Shown here one piece after another: positions 55,444 through 64,000 of a stretch of 64,000 nucleotides of DNA. The translations under genes and the position numbers were made by a program. The stretch covers positions 1 through 64,000 of the forward strand of contig JALHNO010000003.1 in NCBI GenBank assembly GCA_022843465.1. Reading direction: 5' to 3'. The DNA comes from Pseudomonadota bacterium (GTDB taxonomy: Bacteria; Pseudomonadota; Gammaproteobacteria; Xanthomonadales; Ahniellaceae). Position 1 is the first letter of the stretch, and every line of letters begins with the position of its first letter. The notes beneath the pieces were generated by a model. It was not told the DNA's origin, did no database searches, and saw only the letters and a program-made list of their open reading frames with translations.

Positions 55444-58272
55444 ATGATCTGCCGCCTCGCGCTCCTGGTGACTCTTCTGTTCAGCGCGATCAGTGCGCGC
55501 GCAGCAGCGTGGATCGATGTCCGCTATGACGCCAGTTCCGAGGCGCGTCTGGACATTCACGCGCCAGCGGCTGCTGGACCGCACCGGGTAATGGTCTGGT
55601 TTCATGGCGGTCATTGGACCCAGGGCGACAAGTCGCTGCGTGATCAGCAGGCGGCGCTGTTCAATGCGCGCGGCTATGTACTGGTCAGCGTCGATTATGC
55701 AATGGCGCCGCAGCGTCACCCGGCAGCGGTGACGCAGGCAGCGGCGGCACTGGCCCATGTGGTGCGCAACATCGCCCGCTATGGTGGCGATCCGGCACGC
55801 ATTCACCTGATGGGTGCCGATGCCGGCGCGCATCTGGCTGCCTTGCTCAGCGTCGATCCGCGCTGGTTGGCAGCGCATGGCCTGAGCCCGGCCGCGATCC
55901 GCGGTGTGGCGCTGGTGGCAGCCGACAGTCTGGATCTGGTGTCGCACATGCAGCAGGGGCGTGCCGATCTGACGCGTCGTCTGGATGCGGTCTGGGGCGA
56001 GGAACCCAACCAGTGGCTGGATGCGTCGCCGCTTGCACAGTTGCAGCCGGGCGCCGTCATTCCGCCGGTCCTGCTGCTCGATCGTCGTGACGCCTCAAGA
56101 CAACGCGGCCTGCAGCGCGAGCGCTTCTCCGATCGCCTGCGCAGCGCTGGAGTCGCCACCCAGACCTTCCTGCTGCCGGTCGCCGATGATGCCGACCTGG
56201 TGAGCGGGCCCGCCCTTGACGGCGTGGGTCGCGAGGCCCTGCTGGCCTGGTTGGACGCGTTGGAGCTGCCCCGCGTTGCACGCTTCGAGAACCTGGGTTT
56301 CGACACCGAATGGCTGTCGGCCCCGGCCGCCGCAGCGACGATCAGCATGCGGCGCGATCTGAATTTTCTGATGCCCTTTGGTGGTGGCCTTTGGGCGGCT
56401 CAGACCGGTGATTCCGGTCGCAGCGAAATCCTGGTCAAGTCGACGGCAGATGGCGACTGGCAGCCGTTGGCAAGATTTTCTGATGGGTCGCAGTTCACCG
56501 CACTGTCATCCTGGCAACTGGAACGTGATGCTGATGGCCAGGGGCTTGGCAAGCCGATCAGCCTGGTGGTGCTCGGTCTTGCCGAGGCGAACGGAAGTTT
56601 CCAGTGGCAGGCGGCGCGTGCCGATGCCCGCTTTGTTCCGCTGTCTGCAACCCCCGCCAGCGCCCTGAGCGCCGTGCAGTTGCACCGTGACCGTGTCACC
56701 GGCGCGGATTTACTGTTGCTGGGTGCTGCCGGCGCCGGAATCCGCAGTGCCGGCTGGCAGTCGACCGTGCAGGCGCTTGCGGTAAATCCCGTGGCCGAAC
56801 TCGACGGGGCCGACATCGTCGCCATCGTGGTTGCCGATGGCACCGCCTACGCCGCCGCCAACGGTCGCCGTCCCGGTCTTTATCAGCGCGTCGATGGGCC
56901 GGCAGCGCGTTGGCTGCGGATATCCGACAGTGAAGTGGATGGCACTGAGCCGACAGCGATCGCAGCGCTCGCGGTGATTGCCGATCCCGCCGGCAGCGGT
57001 CGCGAGAGCCTGCTGGTCGCGCACGCGGGCAGTGGCCGCATCGTCCGCATCGATCCGCAGGCAGGCTTCGCGCGACACCTCGAACTCGATCTCGGTCTGG
57101 CGTTCGCCGAGGTCTGGCAGGGAGAGCGGCGGCAGATCGAGTTTGGAGCGACTCGTTTTGTACAGCTGCCGCACCCGGAGACCGCGGATGCAGTGCTGGC
57201 GCTGGGCCTGAACCTCGTTCATCCGCTGGCCACGGAAGCGCCGCACAATGGTTCCTGGTATCTGCTGCGCCAGTCCGATGCCAGCTACAGCTACGGTACG
57301 GTCTACGACTACCAGCATCCACCGGCAGCGGGAACGCGGCTCGGCGCGGTGCGGGCGATTGCCGCGTCGCCCTTCGTCAATGATCAGGCCACGCTCTATG
57401 TCGCTGGCGCACCCGATGCCCCACGGGCAGGCGAGGGCGCCTGGATCTATCGCGGCGCACTCGCGACCTCTGCGCCCAGGCGCGGGCTCTGGTGGGATCG
57501 GACACGCAGCGGCCATGGCCTGGATCTGCAGCCGGTGTCCGGGCGCTGGATGCTCACGCTTTCGACGTACGAGGCCTCCGGCAAGCCGGTCTGGTATGCC
57601 GCGCTGGGTGATCTGGTCAATCAGCGCTTTGTCAGTGACGGTGGACTCACTCGTTATGACTACCGGCTGGACCGCAATCCGCCGCAACAGCGCAATGCCG
57701 CCCGTTCCGGCGAGCTGGCGCTGCGCTTCGGTCTTGCCCACGGCGAGGGCGCCTGTGCCGAATCCGCGCGTGACCGGCCGGATGCGCTGGCCCTGGCCGA
57801 ACTGAATCTGGACATCGATGGCGTGCCGGCGCACTGGTGCATCGAGCCGATGCGTTTTGCCGAAGTCGGCGTGCCCGTCGCCGACGCCAACGGGCTCTGG
57901 TATGCCGGGCCGTCGGATCCCGGCTGGGCGATCTCGATCACCGAACGCGGCGTCGATGGTCGCAGCCTCGGGGTTGCGCATGTCTATTACTACGATGATG
58001 AAGGCCAGCCACGCTGGGCGCTCGGCACTGCGCCGGTAGTCGCGGGCAGCGCGCGCTACGCGCTGCGGAGCTTCAGTGGTTACTGTCCCGGTTGCGCGCC
58101 GGAGAAGATCAACAGTGCTCCGGTCGGGGAATTTGTCCAGCGCCTCAGCGGATTCTGTGGCCAGCTCAGCGGATTCGGCAGTCTTGATCTGCGTTCCGCG
58201 GACGATCCACAGACGCACTTCGTGCGCAGCCGGTTTCCGATGAATCGGGTCAGTACCGCGGCCTGCTACTGA
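55444..58272 (+). CDS. Secreted esterase-like protein with Ser-to-Asp nucleophile site
   Basis: A 942-residue exported protein (signal about 1-21). The N-terminal third is an alpha/beta hydrolase of the BD-FAE/carboxylesterase type: oxyanion motif VWFHGGHW (51-58) and strand/turn IHLMGADAGAHLAALL, in which the GxSxG nucleophile is D126. Probable acid and His positions (LLLDRRDA, PVADDADL) also look altered, so it is likely a pseudo-esterase. The rest is beta-rich, with two modules of the GLWW...SGHGLDLQ and GLWY...PGWAISI type seen in secreted proteins of this group. It does not end in NGFE. The 3' end overlaps the convergent gene by 7 bp. Confidence 0.75.
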   Translation: MICRLALLVTLLFSAISARAAAWIDVRYDASSEARLDIHAPAAAGPHRVMVWFHGGHWTQGDKSLRDQQAALFNARGYVLVSVDYAMAPQRHPAAVTQAAAALAHVVRNIARYGGDPARIHLMGADAGAHLAALLSVDPRWLAAHGLSPAAIRGVALVAADSLDLVSHMQQGRADLTRRLDAVWGEEPNQWLDASPLAQLQPGAVIPPVLLLDRRDASRQRGLQRERFSDRLRSAGVATQTFLLPVADDADLVSGPALDGVGREALLAWLDALELPRVARFENLGFDTEWLSAPAAAATISMRRDLNFLMPFGGGLWAAQTGDSGRSEILVKSTADGDWQPLARFSDGSQFTALSSWQLERDADGQGLGKPISLVVLGLAEANGSFQWQAARADARFVPLSATPASALSAVQLHRDRVTGADLLLLGAAGAGIRSAGWQSTVQALAVNPVAELDGADIVAIVVADGTAYAAANGRRPGLYQRVDGPAARWLRISDSEVDGTEPTAIAALAVIADPAGSGRESLLVAHAGSGRIVRIDPQAGFARHLELDLGLAFAEVWQGERRQIEFGATRFVQLPHPETADAVLALGLNLVHPLATEAPHNGSWYLLRQSDASYSYGTVYDYQHPPAAGTRLGAVRAIAASPFVNDQATLYVAGAPDAPRAGEGAWIYRGALATSAPRRGLWWDRTRSGHGLDLQPVSGRWMLTLSTYEASGKPVWYAALGDLVNQRFVSDGGLTRYDYRLDRNPPQQRNAARSGELALRFGLAHGEGACAESARDRPDALALAELNLDIDGVPAHWCIEPMRFAEVGVPVADANGLWYAGPSDPGWAISITERGVDGRSLGVAHVYYYDDEGQPRWALGTAPVVAGSARYALRSFSGYCPGCAPEKINSAPVGEFVQRLSGFCGQLSGFGSLDLRSADDPQTHFVRSRFPMNRVSTAACY

Positions 58273-58763
58273 GTGCCGGGATCGCCCTGCGCTGATGGCT
58301 TGTCTACTGACTGGTCGACGTCGGACCGGGCCTGGGCGCGGCTGCTGAAGTACCTGGCCAGCCGCCGCACGAGTTCGGCCGGTGCCATATTCAACAGGGC
58401 CAGGGCGCCCCGCTGTGGAAGGCTGATGCAGCCCATCAGGCTGGCGAAATTCGCCCAGGCGAGCAGCGATGCCGAGGTCAGCGCGATGGTCAGCAGCACG
58501 GCCCAGCACAGTAGTCGCCAGCGCAATGGGCCGCCGATGCTGAACATCCCGATGGCGACGGCGAGCAGCAGTCCGACCGCGCCGGCAGCAAGACTCAGTA
58601 GCCAAATCATCGCGACGGCCTGCGTCAGCAGTTCGTCGCCGTTGCATCCGCTGGCGTGCGGCCAGGCTGCGGGCGCGATCGCCACGCCCAGCAGGGCAAG
58701 TGCGCAGTGCTGTGCCAGCGGCGCGAGCGGCAGCCGGTTCGAGTGACCCGCGGCAATCAGCAC
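58266..58763 (-). CDS. Membrane protein of unknown function
   Basis: A 165-residue protein starting at GTG 58763, 4 bp after the PPK2 stop, so it is co-transcribed with that gene. It has three or four hydrophobic helices (about 14-34, 47-73 and 83-104) and a hydrophilic, charged C-terminal tail (ARSDVDQSVDKPSAQ). No family is recognised. The 3' end overlaps the convergent secreted-protein gene by 7 bp. Confidence 0.62.
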   Translation of the reverse strand: MLIAAGHSNRLPLAPLAQHCALALLGVAIAPAAWPHASGCNGDELLTQAVAMIWLLSLAAGAVGLLLAVAIGMFSIGGPLRWRLLCWAVLLTIALTSASLLAWANFASLMGCISLPQRGALALLNMAPAELVRRLARYFSSRAQARSDVDQSVDKPSAQGDPGTQ

Positions 58764-58767
58764 CGGA

Positions 58768-59547
58768 TCAGTACTTATCCGGCACGATGATCGCCTTGGC
58801 GCCGATCAGATCCTTGCCCAGGCGCTTGCGCTTCAGCGGCGGCAGTTCGAGTTTTTCGTCCGGCACCTTGAAGTCCGGCAAGGTGTGCAGCAGATGCGCC
58901 ACCATATTGAGCCGGGCGCGCTTCTGGTCATTGGCGTCGACCACGTACCAGGGCGCGTGGCGGGTATGGGTGACCTTGAAGAAGGCGTCGCGCGCCGCGC
59001 TGTAGTCGTCGTATTTCGAGCGCGCGGCAATATCGATCGGTGAAATCTTCCAGCGCTTCATCGGATCTTCCACGCGCTCGGCGAAGCGCTTTTCCTGTTC
59101 TTCCTGGTCCACCGCGAACCAGTATTTGAGCAGGATGATGCCGTCGTCGACCAGCATCTTCTCGAACACCGGTACTTGCGCCAGAAAGCGTGTGTACTCG
59201 GCGTCGCTGCAGAATCCCATCACCTTCTCGACGCCGGCGCGGTTGTACCAGCTGCGATCGAACAGCGCGATCTCACCGGCTGCCGGCAGATGCTGGATAT
59301 AGCGCTGGAAATACCACTGGCTGCGCTCGCGTTCGGTCGGCTTGGACAGCGCCACCACGTGGCAGTAGCGTGGGTTGAGGACCTCGGCGATGCAGTTGAT
59401 GGCGCCGCCCTTGCCAGCGGTATCGCGACCCTCGAAGATCACGACGATGCGCTGACCACTGTGCTGCACCCAGCGCTGCATTTCGGAAAGCTCGATCTGG
59501 AGTGGCTCCAGATGCTTGCTGTATTCCTTCTTTTTCATCTGGCCCAT
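58768..59547 (-). CDS. ppk2: Polyphosphate kinase 2 (PPK2 family)
   Basis: A 259-residue PPK2. The Walker A loop is EGRDTAGKGGAI (39-50). The lid/Walker B region has ALFDRSWYNRAGVEKVMGFC, with QRYIQHLPAAGEI, YWFAVDQEEQEKRF and RHAPWYVVDANDQKRARLN. It transfers phosphate between polyphosphate and nucleotides; one-domain forms of this type usually phosphorylate nucleoside diphosphates. The start at 59547 has GGGGAG 9 bases upstream. A small membrane-protein gene follows in the same operon. Confidence 0.94.
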   Translation of the reverse strand: MGQMKKKEYSKHLEPLQIELSEMQRWVQHSGQRIVVIFEGRDTAGKGGAINCIAEVLNPRYCHVVALSKPTERERSQWYFQRYIQHLPAAGEIALFDRSWYNRAGVEKVMGFCSDAEYTRFLAQVPVFEKMLVDDGIILLKYWFAVDQEEQEKRFAERVEDPMKRWKISPIDIAARSKYDDYSAARDAFFKVTHTRHAPWYVVDANDQKRARLNMVAHLLHTLPDFKVPDEKLELPPLKRKRLGKDLIGAKAIIVPDKY

Positions 59548-59682
59548 GAGTGCGACTCCCCTGCGATGGAATACAGAGGGTAGGTGTTGGCCTGGACTGC
59601 CGCAAGCCGATGTCCCGGGCGCTGGTGGCCCGGCCCGGCCTGGTGGCGGCCGAGCTTGCCAGCCGGGGTCGCATGCAAGACC

Positions 59683-60258
59683 ATGCCGGTCTTTCTCGCG
59701 ACTGGGCAAAGCTTGCGCAATCGAAACGAAACCCGGCTGCAGGAACTTCTGGCCCGCTACGGCAAGCGCCTGCGCCTGCTGGTAGACGGCCATTGCGGGC
59801 GTGATCGCGGCCTGGATGCCGACGATATCGAGCAGGAAGTGCACATCAAGCTGTGGAAAATGCTCGAGAGTGACAAAAATCTCGACTTCCCTGCGTCTTA
59901 TATACAGAAGGTGGTGGCGACCACGGTGATTGACGCGTTGCGGCGGGCCGAAGTCAGGCATGCCGAATCGCTGCAGACCGATGTCGAACCGGCGGTGGAC
60001 CCGAGTTACGTCGGGCCCATGCAGCCGGATCGGCACGCCGGCCACGGCAACTGGGGTGCGCTGCTGCTGCGGTGCATTGCCGAGTTGCCCGAGCGGCGCC
60101 GGATGCCGGTGCAGCTCGCCTTGCAGGGCTTCAAGGCCGAGGAGATCGCGGCCCTGACCGGTTGTTCGGTGGCTGCGGCGCAGCAACTGAGCTACCGCGG
60201 TATTGAGGATCTGAAGATTCGACTGAAGGAGTTGGGTGCCGATGAAATTGATCCATGA
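59683..60258 (+). CDS. ECF-like RNA polymerase sigma factor
   Basis: A 191-residue sigma-70-family protein. Region 2 is recognisable in LDADDIEQEVHIKLWKML (44-61) and YIQKVVATTVIDALRR (73-88). Region 4 is PVQLALQGFKAEEIAALTGCSVAAAQQLSYRGIEDLKIRL. It differs from common ECF groups in its long linker (about 95-125, HAESLQTDVEPAVDP). The downstream gene overlaps by 17 bp and encodes a membrane protein, an arrangement typical of sigma/anti-sigma pairs. The regulon is unknown. Confidence 0.85.
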   Translation: MPVFLATGQSLRNRNETRLQELLARYGKRLRLLVDGHCGRDRGLDADDIEQEVHIKLWKMLESDKNLDFPASYIQKVVATTVIDALRRAEVRHAESLQTDVEPAVDPSYVGPMQPDRHAGHGNWGALLLRCIAELPERRRMPVQLALQGFKAEEIAALTGCSVAAAQQLSYRGIEDLKIRLKELGADEIDP

Positions 60259-60763
60259 CGAGGCGCTGAAGGCGCTTTACCAGAGCCTGAGCAGGGGCCT
60301 GCCCGGCAATGCGGACCAGCGCGTCGGTGTTGAAGAACTGCTGCGGCTGGCCAATGGTGAACATCTCGGCAACCGCCACCAGGACGCGCTTGCGGGCCTT
60401 GCGGCTTCCTCCGATCAGGCCCTGACCCTGCGGCTGCTGGTCGCCAATGCGGCAGCGGCGCGCCAGCTTTCCAGCGAAGTAGGGGCGCTGCGCCGGCCTG
60501 GCCCACTTGCCGCCCTGACGCAGTGGTGGCGTTCGGCTGCCCTGCCGCCGATCTTCGCTTCGGCCGCCGTCGCCCTGATGGCGGTGATGGGCTTCCAGTT
60601 CCTCGGCTCCGCTCCTGCCCGGCAGCTGCCGCAAACCGTCCAGACGCCGGCCGAACAGCCGATGTTTGGCGGAGCGTTCGAAGCCGACGACCAGCTGTTT
60701 GCCGCTTCGCTCGAGAGCAGCGAGGTCAGCGACCGGATGTTCAACGGCGACTTCGACAGCTGA
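60242..60763 (+). CDS. Membrane protein coupled to the sigma factor, possible anti-sigma
   Basis: A 173-residue protein with a soluble N-terminal part (1-100, helical, no HxxxCxxC zinc anti-sigma motif), one transmembrane helix (about 101-122) and a short acidic exported tail. The start at 60242 has AAGGAG upstream and overlaps the sigma gene by 17 bp. Topology and coupling suggest an anti-sigma factor or other regulator of the sigma factor. This is inference, as no family motif is seen. Confidence 0.65.
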   Translation: MKLIHDEALKALYQSLSRGLPGNADQRVGVEELLRLANGEHLGNRHQDALAGLAASSDQALTLRLLVANAAAARQLSSEVGALRRPGPLAALTQWWRSAALPPIFASAAVALMAVMGFQFLGSAPARQLPQTVQTPAEQPMFGGAFEADDQLFAASLESSEVSDRMFNGDFDS

Positions 60764-60810
60764 AGCAGCGCCGGCGCGCGGATTGCGCGCCTCGATCCGA
60801 TAAGAATTTC

Positions 60811-62412
<1,602 letters not shown>

Positions 62413-62602
62413 GATCGGGTCGGAGTGTGGCGCGCAGGCGCGCGCGAAGTGGGCCGGGATTATAGGGGAACGCCGTCGCCCTGGTGTGCCGCGCCGAGGG
62501 CAGGCCGGAGAAATGTGGTCCGGTGCAGCCCAGTTTGCGGTGGGGTTTGCCTGTGCAGGGCCGCGCACGAAAGTTAGAATCGACTGCCCATTGGAACCCT
62601 TC

Positions 62603-63496
62603 ATGCCTCTGACCGCGCTACTGCAACTGCTGCGACCGCACCAGTGGGCCAAGAACCTGCTCGTTTTCGTACCCCTGATTACCTCGCACAGCTGGGGCCG
62701 TGGCGAGGCATGGTTGGGCGCGCTGATCGGCTTTGGCGCGCTGTGCCTGCTTGCCTCCGCGGGGTACGCCCTCAATGACGCTCTGGATGCCGAGCGCGAC
62801 CGCGCCCATCCCGACAAATCGCGGCGACCGATCGCTGCAGGCCTGCTGACCCGAGGCACCGGCCTGATCACCGCCCTGCTGCTGGCGGTGCTGGCCCTGG
62901 CCGGTATCGCGACCCTGCAACGGTTTGGCGCCGGGCTTGCGATGAGCGCTTCGATGCTGCCGGCGCTGGCGGGCTATCTGCTCGGCACCCTGGGCTACAG
63001 CCTTTGGTTCAAGCGTCACGCCATCGCCGATGTCTGCCTGCTGTCCCTGCTCTATGTTGTGCGCATCGTGGTCGGCGCCGCGGCGATCGGTGTCCCGCTG
63101 AGTCCCTGGCTGCTCGCGTTTGCCGGTTTTGTCTTTCTCAGCCTTGCCGTTCTCAAACGCGTGATCGAGTATCGCCAGCGCGGAGCGCAGGCCGGCGCGG
63201 ATCGGCCGTATCTCGTCGATGACCTGCCCCTGCTCGAAAATGCCGGAGTCTCGGCGGCCATGGGCTCGGTATTGGTGCTCGCCCTGTACACACAGAGCGA
63301 CGATGTGCGGCGGCTGTACGCCAGCCCCGATCTGGTCTTCCTGCTCTGTCCGGTGCTGCTGTTCTGGCTGCTGCGCATCTGGCTGCTGGCCCGGCGCGGA
63401 CTGCTGCCCGGCGATCCGGTGCTGTTCGCACTGCGCGATCCGATCAGCTGGCTGAGTGTGTCGCTGATGCTGATCGTGGTGCTATGCGCGATCTGA
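62603..63496 (+). CDS. UbiA-family prenyltransferase (DPPR-synthase-like)
   Basis: A 297-residue polytopic membrane protein. [17 protein letters not shown] is the N-terminal signature of decaprenyl-phosphate phosphoribosyltransferase-like UbiA proteins. The polyprenyl-phosphate site is [26 protein letters not shown] (N58, D59, D62, D66), and a second motif is [13 protein letters not shown] near 185. A -10-like TAGAAT at 62575-62580 precedes it. The downstream gene overlaps its last 13 bp. It may make a polyprenyl-linked sugar donor for envelope glycans; the substrate is inferred from similarity. Confidence 0.85.
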   Translation: MPLTALLQLLRPHQWAKNLLVFVPLITSHSWGRGEAWLGALIGFGALCLLASAGYALNDALDAERDRAHPDKSRRPIAAGLLTRGTGLITALLLAVLALAGIATLQRFGAGLAMSASMLPALAGYLLGTLGYSLWFKRHAIADVCLLSLLYVVRIVVGAAAIGVPLSPWLLAFAGFVFLSLAVLKRVIEYRQRGAQAGADRPYLVDDLPLLENAGVSAAMGSVLVLALYTQSDDVRRLYASPDLVFLLCPVLLFWLLRIWLLARRGLLPGDPVLFALRDPISWLSVSLMLIVVLCAI

Positions 63497-64000
63497 TCCA
63501 TGAGCGCAGGGGACTGATCCGGGTACTCGCTCTGGGGCTGGTTGTCTTCGGCCTTCTCCGGATCGCGAGTCTGGTGCTGGCCGAGCCGGTGGTCGGCTTC
63601 GCCAACCAGTACGATATGCACCGCAGTTCGGCCTGCCTCGGGCTATGGCCCGACGCGGTTCCGATCGGCATGGCAACGCCGGCGGCACCTCAGCCGCATT
63701 ATCGACGCAGCGCAGCGCGCCCCGCGGAATGCTATCCAAGCAGTCAGGTGGCGGTCGCCTGGCTCGGCATGCAGGCGGGTCAGTTTTCTGGAACAACCGG
63801 TGAGGACGCTGCTGCGCGGATTTCACTGCACTGGATCGGCGTGGCCGGCCTGTTGTGCTGGATGCTTGCCGCGCTGCTGATTGCCTGGATGTTCTGGTCG
63901 CAACCGCTGCTGTTGCTGGGGCATGGCGTGTGCTCGGCCCTGCTGATTGCCGATCCCTTCAACACGCTCTATCTCAATGCCCTGTACACCGAGTTTCCAG
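63484..64000 (+). CDS. Membrane protein, truncated by the window end
   Basis: A frame opens at ATG 63484 ([18 protein letters not shown]) inside the end of the UbiA-family gene and stays open to the last base, giving at least 172 residues. It has a hydrophobic helix at about 12-32, a Cys-containing exported loop (SSACLGLWPDAV, PAECYPSS) and another helix at about 126-150. The last visible segment reads ADPFNTLYLNALYTEFP. It is probably a multi-pass envelope protein in an operon with the prenyltransferase. No family is assigned. Confidence 0.65.
   Translation, partial: MRDLIHERRGLIRVLALGLVVFGLLRIASLVLAEPVVGFANQYDMHRSSACLGLWPDAVPIGMATPAAPQPHYRRSAARPAECYPSSQVAVAWLGMQAGQFSGTTGEDAAARISLHWIGVAGLLCWMLAALLIAWMFWSQPLLLLGHGVCSALLIADPFNTLYLNALYTEFP

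Overview
The window is GC-rich bacterial chromosome, most likely from a gammaproteobacterium of the Lysobacterales/Xanthomonadales, perhaps near Rhodanobacteraceae. This placement is an inference. It rests on the block thrS-infC-rpmI-rplT-pheS-pheT-ihfA-merR, an OxyR with the classical C199/C208 pair, RlmM and RNase T sequences of gammaproteobacterial type, TCTCCCGC...GCGGGAGA intergenic hairpins, and secreted proteins ending in LFxNGFE. No rRNA, phage genes, transposase or CRISPR array is visible. Two tRNA genes are present (Phe-GAA, Val-GAC).

Layout. 1-892 is gene-free and repeat-rich; it contains a 287-bp element with about 60-bp inverted ends around a hexanucleotide tract. 0.9-5.4 kb holds an FmdB-type zinc-ribbon protein, RNase T, a secreted isoamylase and a membrane protein. 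5.8-9.25 kb is a two-gene unit behind a good promoter: an HTH protein with a degraded ATPase domain, overlapping a membrane-anchored STAND-like ATPase whose extracytoplasmic loop looks like a pilin globular domain. 9.2-15.1 kb has yggX behind tRNA-Phe, a FimT/GspH pseudopilin, uvrB, and an MBOAT/SGNH acylation pair. 15.7-23.7 kb is the housekeeping translation block. 23.7-28.2 kb has a nitrilase followed by two palindrome-rich repeat arrays that bracket a SEC-C protein; the second array begins with a copy of the nitrilase 3' end.

28.2-37.6 kb holds a large secreted nuclease with Calx-beta domains, rlmM, a 199-bp tandem repeat, a nucleoside deaminase, a Cys-rich lipoprotein, an IPTL-type surface protein and glnS. 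37.8-41.3 kb contains small conserved genes, a GST, msrA and a polysaccharide deacetylase. 41.3-47.8 kb holds a monohaem hydrazine-synthase-alpha-like secreted protein, oxyR and a degenerate GGDEF/EAL response regulator. 48.3-50.7 kb is a multidomain subtilase. 50.9-60.8 kb contains a one-domain asparaginase, an AidB-like acyl-CoA dehydrogenase, a DUF2069 protein, a WrbA-like flavoprotein, a TlpA-like thioredoxin, acylphosphatase, an esterase-like protein with Ser replaced by Asp, PPK2, and an ECF-like sigma factor with a membrane partner. 60.8-64 kb holds prfC, a UbiA-family prenyltransferase and a truncated membrane protein.

The best candidate for an undescribed system is the 5.8-9.25 kb ATPase pair. 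Other points of interest are the inverted-repeat element at the left end, the LFxNGFE tails, and the repeat arrays around the SEC-C gene. Promoter, terminator and start-site calls are by eye only, and function calls rest on recognised motifs without database searches.
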